Origin: Deltaproteobacteria bacterium RIFOXYA12_FULL_58_15
GTDB lineage: Bacteria > Myxococcota > XYA12-FULL-58-9
DNA length: 51,457 nucleotides
Assembly (NCBI GenBank): GCA_001798605.1
Contig: MGST01000067.1
Coordinates: 1 to 51,457 of the forward strand
Direction: 5' to 3'
Both the position numbers and the translations under genes were made by a program. Below are positions 32,675-42,555 of the stretch, one piece after another. Position 1 is the first letter of the stretch. Each line of letters starts with the position of its first letter. The notes beneath the pieces were generated by a model. That model ran no database searches. It saw only the letters and a list, made by a program, of their open reading frames with translations, and was not told where the DNA came from.

Positions 32675-34597
32675 TCAGCTATCCACAAACGCCTTGAGAC
32701 GTTTCGACCGCGATGGGTGTCGCAGCTTGCGCAAGGCCTTCGCCTCAATCTGTCGAATGCGTTCACGAGTGACCTCGAAGTCCTGCCCCACTTCCTCGAG
32801 GGTATGATCACTCTTTTCGCCGATGCCGAAACGCATGCGCAGGACCTTCTCTTCGCGAGGCGTCAAGGTCGCCAACACCTTTCGCGTCTGTTCGGCAAGA
32901 TTGTTGGAGATCACGGCATCCGACGGAGACGTGACGGCCTTATCCTCGATGAAGTCCCCAAGATGGGAATCCTCTTCCTCACCAATCGGCGTCTCCAAGG
33001 AGAGCGGCTCCTTTGCGATCTTGAGAACCTTGCGAACCTTATCGATCGGCAACTCCATCTTGCCGGCTATTTCCTCTGGAGTCGGCTCCCGCCCAATTTC
33101 TTGAACCAAGTAGCGGCTGGTGCGAATCAGCTTGTTGATCGTCTCGATCATATGCACTGGGATACGAATGGTGCGAGCCTGATCGGCAATGGCACGAGTG
33201 ATCGCCTGGCGGATCCACCACGTCGCGTAGGTTGAGAATTTGTACCCCCGACGATACTCGAATTTGTCCACCGCCTTCATCAAGCCGATGTTACCCTCTT
33301 GAATAAGATCGAGAAATTGCAGACCGCGGTTCGTGTACTTCTTCGCGATTGAAACAACGAGGCGCAAATTGGCCTCAACCAACTCATCTTTCGCCCGTTC
33401 TGCTTTGCGCTCACCACGAATGATCGCGTCGTAGGTTTCGCGCAACACGTCAATTGCGACTCCCGCCTCTTCCTCGATGCGTTTGATCTTTCGTTGACTG
33501 CTCTTGATGACGCGATCAACCTCGTGCAGCTCCTCGACCTTGGTACCCAGCTGTTTGCAGATGCGTCGCTCTTCTTTGATCGTCTTTTTGCTGTCGCGCA
33601 GCAAGCGACGCAACTCATTCCCATCCATCTCCAACCGCCGCTCAACGAGGCGGACTTCGGTCTCCGCCTTTTCGACGCGACGAATGAGGGATTTCAACCG
33701 CAGTACAATGCGATCTATCTGCTTCTTCGACAACCGAATGTCCTCGAGAGCTTTTTGCATCAAGAGCCGGTTGTCGTCTAACGTTTTGCCCAAACGTTTG
33801 TGGGCACGGTCAGTTGCCCCACGGTCATCCAGTTGTTGCAAGAGTTTTTCGTTGTCGCGATTGACCTTGCTAATCTTGTCAATCTGCTTGAGGATCCTCT
33901 CCCGCCGTGACTCATCGGCAGCCTCGTCGCTGTCTTCGTCATAGTCGCGCACGACGTCACGCACGCGAACCTTTCCCGCCCGAAGCCGATCGCCGAGCTC
34001 AATGATTTCCTGAATGGCAATCTGAGAATTGATGACAACGGCAAGGACCTCTTTCTCCCCATCCTCGATCCGTTTCGCGATCTCGACCTCGCCCTCGCGG
34101 GTCAACAATGGAACAGAGCCCATCCTTCGCAAATACATGCGAACGGGGTCGGTCGACTTGCCGACGGCATCTTCCTCGGCGGTAGACCGTTTGCTCTTGG
34201 TTGTTGTCACCGGTCGCGCTGACACCTGGCGATCGAGTATCTCGACCTCGCTCTTATAGAAAAGGTCGAGCACCTCGTCGATTTGTTCCGATGAGATCGA
34301 CTCTTCGGGCAGGGCATCGTTGACCTCGTCCATGGTGACGAAGCCCTTTTCTTTGCCTTGGGTCAGAAGGTCTTTGATCTGTTGGCGATCCTTGGGTTCC
34401 TTGGCGTTCTCACGCACCTCCGAAGCGGTCGACGGCCCCCTGGCAACAAAAAGCCCAACTGTCGCGTCCCGAGTGACTTTCTTTTTCTTGCTGGTCTGGG
34501 CGGACTTATTCTCTGCACGCACCTTGGGCAGACCAACCACCATCTTGGTCGTTTTCTTTGCCATGTTGGTCTTCGTGGTCTTCTTCTTGGTCGCCAT
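32675..34597 (-). CDS. rpoD: RNA polymerase primary sigma factor (sigma-70)
   Basis: The ATG at 34597 with GGAG upstream gives 640 aa. A basic N-terminal tail ([19 protein letters not shown]) precedes region 1.1 ([20 protein letters not shown]). Then come region 1.2 ([20 protein letters not shown]), a long variable region rich in coiled coil, and region 2 ([60 protein letters not shown]). Region 3 follows, then region 4 with [14 protein letters not shown] and the helix-turn-helix [20 protein letters not shown]. It directs most housekeeping transcription. It follows dnaG by 78 bases, the usual macromolecular-synthesis pairing. The basic Lys/Thr tail is an extension I do not find in typical RpoD. 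Confidence 0.97.
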   Translation of the reverse strand: MATKKKTTKTNMAKKTTKMVVGLPKVRAENKSAQTSKKKKVTRDATVGLFVARGPSTASEVRENAKEPKDRQQIKDLLTQGKEKGFVTMDEVNDALPEESISSEQIDEVLDLFYKSEVEILDRQVSARPVTTTKSKRSTAEEDAVGKSTDPVRMYLRRMGSVPLLTREGEVEIAKRIEDGEKEVLAVVINSQIAIQEIIELGDRLRAGKVRVRDVVRDYDEDSDEAADESRRERILKQIDKISKVNRDNEKLLQQLDDRGATDRAHKRLGKTLDDNRLLMQKALEDIRLSKKQIDRIVLRLKSLIRRVEKAETEVRLVERRLEMDGNELRRLLRDSKKTIKEERRICKQLGTKVEELHEVDRVIKSSQRKIKRIEEEAGVAIDVLRETYDAIIRGERKAERAKDELVEANLRLVVSIAKKYTNRGLQFLDLIQEGNIGLMKAVDKFEYRRGYKFSTYATWWIRQAITRAIADQARTIRIPVHMIETINKLIRTSRYLVQEIGREPTPEEIAGKMELPIDKVRKVLKIAKEPLSLETPIGEEEDSHLGDFIEDKAVTSPSDAVISNNLAEQTRKVLATLTPREEKVLRMRFGIGEKSDHTLEEVGQDFEVTRERIRQIEAKALRKLRHPSRSKRLKAFVDS

Positions 34598-34675
34598 GAC
34601 TACTCCACGTGGTCCTCTCATCGGCGTCACCATACGGGCCAATCACCGAGTTCACTCAAACTCGTCACCAGCCAC

Positions 34676-36448
34676 TCAGCCCGTACCAGGCCGTTTAAGC
34701 TCCCTCTCACGCCGCGTCAAGTTCTGGATACGCCGCAGAAGATCGTCCGTATCCTCACCACGGGCCTCAGCCTCGGCAAGCTCACGCATCATCTCCCGCC
34801 TAACGGCCTGCATGTGCCGGCCCTTCAACCTGCTCAGCACATCATCAAACGTTCGACTCTCCCGCGCCGCCAACTCCTCCGGCTCGCCAGTCGTGTCGGG
34901 CACAATCGCCGTCAAGTTCGCCAGCACTCTCCCGTCGGTGATGTGCCGCTCCAGAATTTCGTGAATGGCCTCGTCTGAGTTCGCCATGTCGTCGAGCAAT
35001 GCGCGCATGACGTCCCCGGCAAACTCGGCAAGGTCACCACACCGACCTCGCAACTGCGGAAACAGAAACACATCACGAAGAATGTTCTGCTCGAACTGAT
35101 CGAGCCTCTTGCTCTGCGCTTTGGCGATTGGACTCTCTGCCGACGCTACAGCAGTGGGTTCGGGCGACTTCGGTTTCACCACGGGAGGTTTGGGGCGTAG
35201 ATGCTCCTGCAGCCTTTCAACGGTCACACCCACCTTGTCAGCCAACCGTGACGTGTAGAGGTCTCTCTCCAACCCTGAGGGCAACGCATGCAACAAGGGA
35301 GCCAGGTCCCTGGCGGCCTGAGCGCGCTCCTCAATGGAATGCTCGCCAGCAAAAGAAACTTCGATAAAGTGCTCGAGGGCCGGTTTCGCGTCTTTCACCG
35401 CCGCGAGCAGAACGCCCGATCCCTTGTCCCGCAGCAAGCTGTCGGGATCACTCCCGGCGGTCAGTGGTGCCACGAGGGTCTTCATCTTCGCAGCGATGAG
35501 CTTCTGAGCAGCCTCACGGCTGGCTGCTCGACCGGCAGCATCACCATCAAACATGACAACTGCTTCTTTCGCCAGTCGCGACACCATCTGTGCGTGGTTG
35601 TCACCGAACGCCGTGCCAAGAGAAGCCACCGCCTCCCCGACGCCATCACGTTCACACGCCAACACGTCCATCTGGCCCTCGACGAGAACAATTCTGCCGC
35701 TTTTGCGGATAGCTTCCTCGGCTACCTCCCATCCATATAGAAGGTGGCGCTTGCGAAAAAGCTCTGTTTCTCGAGAGTTGATATACTTAGGTCCGTTTTC
35801 CCCCAGTCGTCTGGCGCTGAAACCCGCCAAATTGCCCATGCTGTCGAACACTGGGAACACCACACGCCCTTCGAAAAGCATGCGCCTGTTGTCCTCAGTC
35901 ATAATGCCCGCACGGTTTAGGAGCTCCACTGGCACTTTTTTGGCGTGCAGATACGAGAGTGCTTCACCGGCAGCCCCACCAAATCCGAGCCGGCGCTCAC
36001 GGGCGAACTCTGCGGGAAGCCCTCGCTCGGTGAGGTATACGCGCGCCCTCGCACCACCCGACTGCCAAAGGGCATGCTCAAAAAAAGCTTGCAGGAATTC
36101 ATTGGTGTGGGCGAGCTCCTCACGCTGCTTGCGCTGCTTCTTCTCCTCATCCGACTCGGGTTCGAGCTCAACGCCAGAATCCTTGGCCAAGACTCGCGCA
36201 GCTTCTTGGAAGCTCAAGCCCTGGTGCCGCATGAGAAACGAAAACACATCACCGCCTGCGTGGCAGCCAAAACAATAGTAGAGTCCTTTCTCTGACGAAA
36301 CGGAGAATGACGGCGTGTTCTCACCATGGAAAGGACACAGGCCTAGATACCTTTGACCCTTCTTCTTGAGCACGATGCGGGCACCAATCACCTTGACGAT
36401 GTCGGCCCTTTCGCGAATCGCACTTATCTTGTCCGAAGACAACAGCAC
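34676..36448 (-). CDS. dnaG: DNA primase
   Basis: DnaG makes RNA primers for replication. The 590-aa frame from GTG 36448 starts two or three residues before the conserved SSDKISAIRERADIVKVIGA. The N-terminal zinc domain is C-x-x-H...C-x-x-C (GLCPFHGENTPSFSV, YYCFGCHAGG). The TOPRIM core has VLVEGQMDVLA (catalytic Glu) and MFDGDAAGRAAS (DxD-like metal site). The C-terminal DnaB-binding region is present. A TTG at 36502 is an alternative, but it overlaps the predicted -10 box and would be untranscribed in part, so 36448 is preferred. It is upstream of rpoD in a shared operon. Confidence 0.93.
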   Translation of the reverse strand: MLLSSDKISAIRERADIVKVIGARIVLKKKGQRYLGLCPFHGENTPSFSVSSEKGLYYCFGCHAGGDVFSFLMRHQGLSFQEAARVLAKDSGVELEPESDEEKKQRKQREELAHTNEFLQAFFEHALWQSGGARARVYLTERGLPAEFARERRLGFGGAAGEALSYLHAKKVPVELLNRAGIMTEDNRRMLFEGRVVFPVFDSMGNLAGFSARRLGENGPKYINSRETELFRKRHLLYGWEVAEEAIRKSGRIVLVEGQMDVLACERDGVGEAVASLGTAFGDNHAQMVSRLAKEAVVMFDGDAAGRAASREAAQKLIAAKMKTLVAPLTAGSDPDSLLRDKGSGVLLAAVKDAKPALEHFIEVSFAGEHSIEERAQAARDLAPLLHALPSGLERDLYTSRLADKVGVTVERLQEHLRPKPPVVKPKSPEPTAVASAESPIAKAQSKRLDQFEQNILRDVFLFPQLRGRCGDLAEFAGDVMRALLDDMANSDEAIHEILERHITDGRVLANLTAIVPDTTGEPEELAARESRTFDDVLSRLKGRHMQAVRREMMRELAEAEARGEDTDDLLRRIQNLTRRERELKRPGTG

Positions 36449-36503
36449 GTGGTTTCGATAGCCGTTCCTTCCCAGCGCACACCGAGAGGCGGGGACCGGC
36501 AAT

Positions 36504-36533
36504 TAGATAGGTAAGCACCGACTTGGCTGTCAA
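36504..36533 (-). promoter_or_regulatory. Candidate sigma-70 promoter for dnaG-rpoD
   Basis: A perfect TTGACA (36528-36533, minus strand) is followed after 18 bases by TATCTA (36504-36509), a weak -10. Transcription would begin about 50 bases before the GTG at 36448. This places the alternative TTG start at 36502 next to the -10 box and disfavours it. Confidence 0.4.
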
Positions 36534-36622
36534 GGAGCGCGAGCAATAATACTTGTCAACATTTCCAGGTCGGTCACGGCGGCGGCGTGAATAAACAATA
36601 GCGGCGGCGAGAATGAAGCGCG

Positions 36623-36667
36623 GGCCAGGAAATCCGCCTGTTGCTGCCCAGGCCAGGAAATCCGCCT
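36623..36667. repeat. 17-base direct repeat
   Basis: GGCCAGGAAATCCGCCT occurs identically at 36623-36639 and 36651-36667, eleven bases apart, in the divergent region between dnaG and the modular lipoprotein. It may be a tandem operator or a duplication footprint. Confidence 0.7.
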
Positions 36668-36755
36668 TGACGAATGGGTTCCGGTGTCATATGGCCGGCG
36701 ACAAGCGGAAACGTTCTTTTCACAATTGGCAGGTATGCCCAAAAAGAGTGAGCCC

Positions 36756-39700
36756 ATGAGAATAACAATCAAGACCGTAGCACTCACATTGGCACTTGGT
36801 GCCTTCGCTGCATGCGACGAAGACGAACCAAAACCCAACCCCAATCCCCAATCCAAATGCACTTCCAACGACAATTGCAGCGGTGCCAAACCGATCTGCA
36901 ATGTTGCAACGGGTGTCTGTGAGGATGGCGGGGCCTGCCAATTCGGCACCGACTGCACCAATCCTGATGCACCCATCTGCAACCTCGCCACGGGGTCGTG
37001 CGTGGCAGATTGCAAGTCCAACGACGATTGTTCAGGCACCCTACCCGTGTGCAACATCATCACCGGTTACTGCCAAGCCGACACGCTTTGCGGCGGTGCC
37101 AACGCCTGTGCCGAGCCAACTCCGGTCTGCAATGAGATCGGCATGTGCGTGGGCACCGAGTGCGATGGCGTCGACTGCATCACCGAGTTCGCCGCAAACT
37201 CCCACTGCGAAGTGTACGACGCGGAATCCTATTGTCCCTGCAATGACGGCTTTGCCATCGATCCCATCGCAGGGGACACATGTGTACCGACCACCGGTTG
37301 CGTTGACGACAACGTCGGTCACGATGTTGCCACCGCCACCCCCATCAGCTTCCCCTATGACGGCATCCACCACATGTGCTCGGGCCTCATGGACGTCTTT
37401 CAGATTGACCTGACCGCAGGCCAAGCTTTTTGGATCCTACTGGACAACTTCTCGCCGACCACCACCGACCTCGACCTCTATCTGGCCGATGGCCCAAATC
37501 CCGACGACGTCGTGGCCTATTCTGAGAACTATCAATCCGAAGGAATCACAAACGAGTCACTCGTCTACACCGCAACAGCAACCCAATCGTACTACGTTGT
37601 CGTCATGCCGTACGGTGCCGCCAACCAAGACTACCACCTGCAGATCGAAGCCGATGTCGAGACCGCCTGCCCTGGGGGGGTGAGCGACTGCCCGCCGGTC
37701 CGCCCTGTCTGTAACGAAATCGCCATGTGCACGAGCGCTGTGTGCGAGGGCGTTGTCTGTGCGGATGAGTTTGCCGCCAACTCCCATTGCGAAGAAGGCA
37801 ATCACCCATACTACGGCCCCATTCCAATCTGCCCTTGCAATGATGGGTACGCCATCAACCCGATCACCGAGAACGAGTGCCTTTCCACCGCCGGTTGTAC
37901 CGACGACGCCATCGGCAATGACTACGCTGGTGCCCAGGCCGTCACCGTGCCCTTCGACGGCACCGCCCACATCTGCTCCGGTAGCTCAGACTTTTACAAG
38001 TTTGATCTCGCGGTGGACGATGAGATTTGGATCGTTGTCGACAACTTCGACATCTCCACCACCGACCTCGACATCGTCTTGTTCGGCGCTCCCAATAACG
38101 ACGGCTACATCACTCACTCCGCAGAGTATCAGAGCGATGGCATCACTCGTGAGGTCATCACCCACACGGCAACCGTCGCCGGCACATACTACCTTGAAGT
38201 TTATCCCTACGGCCACGCCAACGCCGCCTATGACGTCGCGATTGGTTTCATGGTCGATGAGTTGGCCTGCAGCACCGACGACAACTGCAACGCCTTCTGG
38301 CCACATTGCAACGAAGTTGATCTCTGCGTCGGCCCAGAGTGCGCTGACCTCGACTGCACTGTAGAAATGGCCAACTCCCACTGCACGGTCGCAGAGGACT
38401 ATTACGGTGCCGCGGCGCCCATGTGCGTCTGCAACGAAGACTACGCCATCGACGCCATCACTGGCGATACGTGTTACGATACAACCAGCTGCGTGGACGA
38501 CGACGCTAGCCATGACGTGACCACCGCGACCCCGTTGACCCTCGATTACGACGCCACCCGCCACGCCTGCTCACTGTTCGACAATGCCGACTTCTTTAGT
38601 TTCGACCTCGCGGCAGGCGACATCCTCTGGGTCGACGTCGATGGCTTTGACTCCCGTACCCACGATCTGGCCGCCTACCTGTTGAATAATCCGGAGCTCC
38701 TGCAGACGAACGTCGTCGCTGCCTCAGACAACATGCAGAACGCCAACCAGGACATCTACGAATCTTTCGTCTATCCTGTCGCGACAGCCGGAACCTATTA
38801 CCTCGGCGTTGGCTCCTGGTACTACGCGGACACCGCGTACGACCTTTCGGTTCGCACCCATTGCCTAAGCAGCGAAGAATGTCCCGGACCGTTTATGAGC
38901 TGCAACGACCAGAGTGTTTGTATCGACGCAGGTTGTGCTGCCGACAACATCGCAGACACCGCCGCAGCGGCCACAGAGGCGGTCTCGGTTCCCTACGAAG
39001 GACATCACACCGTCTGTGCGCAGGACAACGACTACTTCAAGATCACCTTGGCTCAAGGCGATATCGTTTTTGTCGACGTTTTGTTTAAAGACGACTGGGG
39101 GGACATTGACGCCCAAGTCGTCGATTCCGCAGGCACGGTCGTGGATTCTAGCGGATCGACCTCCGATGACGAGCACATGTCCTTCATCGCCGCGACTGCG
39201 GGTGACTACTTCGTGCGTGTTTGGGCCTTCAGTGGCGCAAACAAGTATGACCTGATCATCCGCACCCATTGCATCGCGACGGATGAGTGCCCCCAGACCC
39301 CAGGAACCCCTGCCATCACAAACTATTGCACCAGCGACGGTACGTGCGCCGCCATTCCGACCTGCGAAAATGACGAGCCATGTAGCCAGATGACCTCATT
39401 CGGAGAGGAACGCTGGATCTGCAACCCCTTTGTGACAGAAAATGCCTTCTGCGGGATCCTCCCCGAGCACCTGTGCACCGAGGCCACCGAAGAAGACAAC
39501 GACACCCTGGGCAACGCCTATTCACTCGAGTTTGATGGTAGCCTCATCGGCCAAGCCTGCTTCAACGACACCGAGTGGTACGCGTTGGTTTTGGATGGAA
39601 CGTCGACCTTTACGGCGAGCTTAATTTTCCCCGAGGGCGACCTCGACCTCATCATTCTGGGTACCCCACCGTCGGTGTACATCGCTGGGGCCGAAGAGGA

Positions 39701-39929
39701 CGCCCAGAGCGGCGGCACCGAGGTGGCCACTGTTGAGTATCTGGAGGCAGGCACCTATTACCTCTATGTGGACACCTCTTACTTGGATACGGGTGACAAC
39801 TTCGATTACACCCTCACCCTTTCGGCGTTGACCTCTGCGGCCTGCGCCTTCAACGAAGACTGCGCTGATTCAGGGGACCGCTCGTTGTGCAGCACCACGT
39901 CTGGTGCCTGCGTCGTCCCAGAGATGTAA
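36756..39929 (+). CDS. Large modular lipoprotein with Cys-rich linkers and PPC-like domains
   Basis: The start is ATG 36756, which puts a lipoprotein signal at the N-terminus (RITIKTVALTLALGAFAAC, lipobox FAAC, Cys20). An earlier ATG would bury it. The 1057-aa chain first has short Cys motifs of the C..NDNCSG..P.CN..TG.C type. Three tandem modules of about 190 aa follow, each with a Cys-rich EGF-like stretch (EFAANSHCE ... CPCNDGYAI) and a beta-sandwich resembling the prepeptidase C-terminal (PPC) domain (VFQIDLTAGQAFWILLDNF; GTYYLEVYPYG). Two further PPC-like domains and a last Cys motif close the chain. Proteins of this style are common surface lipoproteins in Myxococcota. No catalytic domain is visible. 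Confidence 0.8.
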   Translation: MRITIKTVALTLALGAFAACDEDEPKPNPNPQSKCTSNDNCSGAKPICNVATGVCEDGGACQFGTDCTNPDAPICNLATGSCVADCKSNDDCSGTLPVCNIITGYCQADTLCGGANACAEPTPVCNEIGMCVGTECDGVDCITEFAANSHCEVYDAESYCPCNDGFAIDPIAGDTCVPTTGCVDDNVGHDVATATPISFPYDGIHHMCSGLMDVFQIDLTAGQAFWILLDNFSPTTTDLDLYLADGPNPDDVVAYSENYQSEGITNESLVYTATATQSYYVVVMPYGAANQDYHLQIEADVETACPGGVSDCPPVRPVCNEIAMCTSAVCEGVVCADEFAANSHCEEGNHPYYGPIPICPCNDGYAINPITENECLSTAGCTDDAIGNDYAGAQAVTVPFDGTAHICSGSSDFYKFDLAVDDEIWIVVDNFDISTTDLDIVLFGAPNNDGYITHSAEYQSDGITREVITHTATVAGTYYLEVYPYGHANAAYDVAIGFMVDELACSTDDNCNAFWPHCNEVDLCVGPECADLDCTVEMANSHCTVAEDYYGAAAPMCVCNEDYAIDAITGDTCYDTTSCVDDDASHDVTTATPLTLDYDATRHACSLFDNADFFSFDLAAGDILWVDVDGFDSRTHDLAAYLLNNPELLQTNVVAASDNMQNANQDIYESFVYPVATAGTYYLGVGSWYYADTAYDLSVRTHCLSSEECPGPFMSCNDQSVCIDAGCAADNIADTAAAATEAVSVPYEGHHTVCAQDNDYFKITLAQGDIVFVDVLFKDDWGDIDAQVVDSAGTVVDSSGSTSDDEHMSFIAATAGDYFVRVWAFSGANKYDLIIRTHCIATDECPQTPGTPAITNYCTSDGTCAAIPTCENDEPCSQMTSFGEERWICNPFVTENAFCGILPEHLCTEATEEDNDTLGNAYSLEFDGSLIGQACFNDTEWYALVLDGTSTFTASLIFPEGDLDLIILGTPPSVYIAGAEEDAQSGGTEVATVEYLEAGTYYLYVDTSYLDTGDNFDYTLTLSALTSAACAFNEDCADSGDRSLCSTTSGACVVPEM

Positions 39930-39961
39930 GCGCCTGGGCCTTTTCGCCCAACTTCACTCCC

Positions 39962-40726
39962 TCAACGTTTTTCGGGAACAAAGATGGTTCCGTCTGCCGG
40001 CTCGGCATCTTCGGTCTCATCTTTTGACTTCGCTTCAGAGTCATGATCGTCGGTCGTTGTCGACTCGACGATTGGCTGGGCGCGCACGGCGCTGTGCGGG
40101 ACCCGTGGCACATCGAGGGGTTCGAGCTCGACAAGGAACTCATCCATGGCGGTGGACAGCATCTCGGACATGGCGCGGGTAGCCTGGGCAAATGTCCTCT
40201 GTGACAAGGGACGGCGCTCATCAAAGCGGAAGGTGTGCAATGTTTCGCCCGTGGCGAACTCCGTGAGAACCAAGGTCAAGGCCAGGTGGGCAAACCACTC
40301 GTCCTCGCTGTCATAGACTTCTATGGCGTCGAGTTGGCCACCGAGAATGTAGTTGGGTCGTAGCTCGCCGAGCTCCCGTACCACGGCGGCAAAACGATGA
40401 CTCTGACCGAGTACCCTGGCGACGACGTCGGCAACGCCACGACTGGGTTTGACCGCCCATACGTTATCTTCGTTATACTGCAGCTCGTAGGGATTGCGCC
40501 GCACCACGTATTGGAACTTCTCGAACACTGTGTCGGCATCGAGGTTGCGAACGCGGACCATACCGGCAATCGGTTGCTCGACCATCCCCGAGGCACTGAC
40601 ACCGTGCAGAACATAGTAACTGCGCGCTGGCACCGACGTGCCAAAACAAGCTACGAGGGAACCGCAAGCCATGGTGGAACCCATGACGCGGGCCAAGAGC
40701 CTCTGGTGCGCTGGATGCTTGAACAT
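39962..40726 (-). CDS. PqiC/ABC-transport auxiliary lipoprotein
   Basis: The 254-aa protein has a signal followed by VACFG, a likely lipidation site (Cys27). Segments SYYVLHGVSASGMV, GMVRVRNLDADTVFEKFQYV and ELRPNYILGGQLDAIEVYDS are typical of the PqiC/ABC_trans_aux fold (DUF330-like). Such lipoproteins partner MCE-type transporters in the outer membrane or periplasm. A low-complexity acidic C-terminus (TTDDHDSEAKSKDETEDAEP) is variable. It is the last gene of the Mla-like operon, three bases after mlaD. It presumably completes the chain between inner and outer membranes. Confidence 0.8.
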   Translation of the reverse strand: MFKHPAHQRLLARVMGSTMACGSLVACFGTSVPARSYYVLHGVSASGMVEQPIAGMVRVRNLDADTVFEKFQYVVRRNPYELQYNEDNVWAVKPSRGVADVVARVLGQSHRFAAVVRELGELRPNYILGGQLDAIEVYDSEDEWFAHLALTLVLTEFATGETLHTFRFDERRPLSQRTFAQATRAMSEMLSTAMDEFLVELEPLDVPRVPHSAVRAQPIVESTTTDDHDSEAKSKDETEDAEPADGTIFVPEKR

Positions 40727-40729
40727 TGA

Positions 40730-41755
40730 CTACTCCTTGCCACGAATCAAAGTCGATGGGTCCTGTGCAATGATGCGACTGAACTCGCGCACGTACTCCG
40801 CCGCCTGACGCAAGTCGGCCAGCGCCGCAATGAAGTCCTCGCGTCCGGCGCGAACGGTCAGATCCGTTGACTCGATGAGCGTGGTCATGTCGTCGAGAGT
40901 CTTCACCATTCCCGCCATGGCCAAACGCAGATCCTGACTGGACAGCCGTTCATCGAGACTGCTCATGGCCTTGCGCGTGGAGGTCACCGCCCCCGCGAGC
41001 TCGTCGGGATCAATCTTGCTCACTGGGCGCTTAAGATCTCTCAGGGCGGTGCGAGTCTCTTCAAGGGTCTTGGTGATCTCCGCGGTCACCGTCTTGAGCG
41101 AACGGTCGCCTTCTCGAGTGAGACCGGCGACCGCGTCGCCGGCCTTGGCCACACCGCCGAGCGCATCCTTGAGGGGCTCCCGGTTGGTCTCAAGGAACCG
41201 GTCGAGCTCGCGAGCAAGGGCGGTGGTGGAATCAATGAGACTTTCGATTCGCTCCCGGTTCTCATCTTTGGTCCAGTCCGCCAATCGGTTGGCGACAAGC
41301 TCTACCTTTTTGGCGATGTCCTCCGCCTGCCCGGTGATCCTGCCCATAAACGACTCACCGGCCTCGAGTTGGGCACCGGGAGGAATGCGAGGCTTCTTGG
41401 GATCCCCAGCCGCGAGGTTGATGGTCTTGAGACCGGTCAAGCCGCTCTGCGCCATCACGGCCTTGGTTCCCTCGTAGAGAACCGTACGGGGATTAAGCTT
41501 GAGGGTTACCTCGATGACCGCTGGATCGTCGGGGGCAATCACCAAATCGGTGACAGTTCCCACTCGCAGGCCCTGGTACTTGACTGGCGCGCTCACCTCG
41601 AGGCCGCCCACCTCCTCGGTAAAACGGACGGTGTAGAAATCGTTCTTTTCCCAAATCTTGAGGCCGGCAAGGACCAGCACCGCTCCCGCGAGCAACATCG
41701 TGCCGGTCACCATGAATGCGCCAAGCCGAACCTTTTGTGCCCTGTTGAGGTTCAC
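40730..41755 (-). CDS. MlaD-like MCE domain protein
   Basis: The 341-aa protein has one N-terminal membrane helix (LGAFMVTGTMLLAGAVLVLA) followed by the MCE domain (about 39-130). The MCE domain includes YTVRFTEEVGGLEVSAPVKY, VGTVTDLVIAP and SGLTGLKTINLAAG. A long helical region follows (for example RIESLIDSTTALARELDRFL and onwards). MCE proteins form hexameric rings that shuttle lipids across the periplasm. The long C-terminal helices resemble those of PqiB-/YebT-like or Mce proteins, which could build a tube. It overlaps the ATPase gene by four bases. Confidence 0.9.
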   Translation of the reverse strand: MNLNRAQKVRLGAFMVTGTMLLAGAVLVLAGLKIWEKNDFYTVRFTEEVGGLEVSAPVKYQGLRVGTVTDLVIAPDDPAVIEVTLKLNPRTVLYEGTKAVMAQSGLTGLKTINLAAGDPKKPRIPPGAQLEAGESFMGRITGQAEDIAKKVELVANRLADWTKDENRERIESLIDSTTALARELDRFLETNREPLKDALGGVAKAGDAVAGLTREGDRSLKTVTAEITKTLEETRTALRDLKRPVSKIDPDELAGAVTSTRKAMSSLDERLSSQDLRLAMAGMVKTLDDMTTLIESTDLTVRAGREDFIAALADLRQAAEYVREFSRIIAQDPSTLIRGKE

Positions 41756-42552
41756 TGCCTCTCCTTTTCGGTGAGCTTGCGCAAGATTGATGCCCGCTCA
41801 CCGTATGCAACGTCCCCTACTCTGTCAAAGAAGGCTCGCACCTCAGGGACCTCCAGTGCACGAACCTCGGCAAGTTTGCCGGCAGCGAGAACCTCACCCT
41901 TGCCAAGCATGGTCACCTGGTCGGCGATGGTCTCGATGCTTGCGAGCTCGTGGGTGACCACGACCACCGACATGCCAAAGCGATCGCGCAAATCGAGAAT
42001 GAGTCGGTCGAGGGCGGCAGCGGTAATGGGATCCAACCCCGCGCTCGGCTCATCGCAAAAGAGCACCTCCGGGTCCAACGCCATGGCACGCGCCAATGCC
42101 GCCCGTTTTTTCATGCCACCCGATAGCTCCGGTGGCGTTAAAGCCGCCGCATGATCGAGCCCCACGAGAGCCAGCTTCATCCGCACCATCTCATCGATGA
42201 TAGCACGAGGGAGATCACCCGATCGCTCCTGGATCGGCAATGCCACATTGTCGTGCACCGTGATGGAGTTGATGAGCGCCCCTCCTTGAAACAGCAAACC
42301 AATGCGGGCAAGAGTGCCTTCCCACTCGGATTCTTCGGCCGTCTGTTGGTCAACCCCCAGAAGCGTTACGCTGCCGTCTGCGGGCTGCTCCAAACCGACA
42401 ATGTTCTTGAGCAGCGTGCTCTTGCCACATCCGGATCCACCGAGGATGACGTGCACTTCCCCGGGCTCGACCGCCATACTGACGCCATTGAGGACCGTGT
42501 GCTCCCCGTAGCGCGCCACCAGATCTTTAACTTCGACCGTGAGCCGTCTCAT
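41752..42552 (-). CDS. MlaF-like ABC transporter ATP-binding protein
   Basis: The 266-aa ATPase has Walker A GGSGCGKST (about 38-46), the Q-loop region (GLLFQGGALINSITVHDNVA), signature ELSGGMKKR, Walker B VLFCDEPSAGLDP and the switch His in VVVTHEL. The GLLFQGGALINS phrase is diagnostic of the MlaF/MkI subfamily, which drives MCE-type lipid transport. The ATG at 42552 is used; a GTG three bases earlier is also possible. Its neighbours (permease, MCE protein, lipoprotein) complete the inner-membrane complex. Confidence 0.92.
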   Translation of the reverse strand: MRRLTVEVKDLVARYGEHTVLNGVSMAVEPGEVHVILGGSGCGKSTLLKNIVGLEQPADGSVTLLGVDQQTAEESEWEGTLARIGLLFQGGALINSITVHDNVALPIQERSGDLPRAIIDEMVRMKLALVGLDHAAALTPPELSGGMKKRAALARAMALDPEVLFCDEPSAGLDPITAAALDRLILDLRDRFGMSVVVVTHELASIETIADQVTMLGKGEVLAAGKLAEVRALEVPEVRAFFDRVGDVAYGERASILRKLTEKERQ

Positions 42553-42555
42553 CAC

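Noticed and set aside
3504-33944. Multiple arrays or spacers suggesting CRISPR or an integron
   Set aside because: No regularly spaced direct repeats of CRISPR length, no cas or integrase motifs found.
39930-39961. Possible terminator hairpin TGGGC-CTTTTC-GCCCA between convergent genes
   Set aside because: The stem has only five pairs and no T-run, too weak to call.
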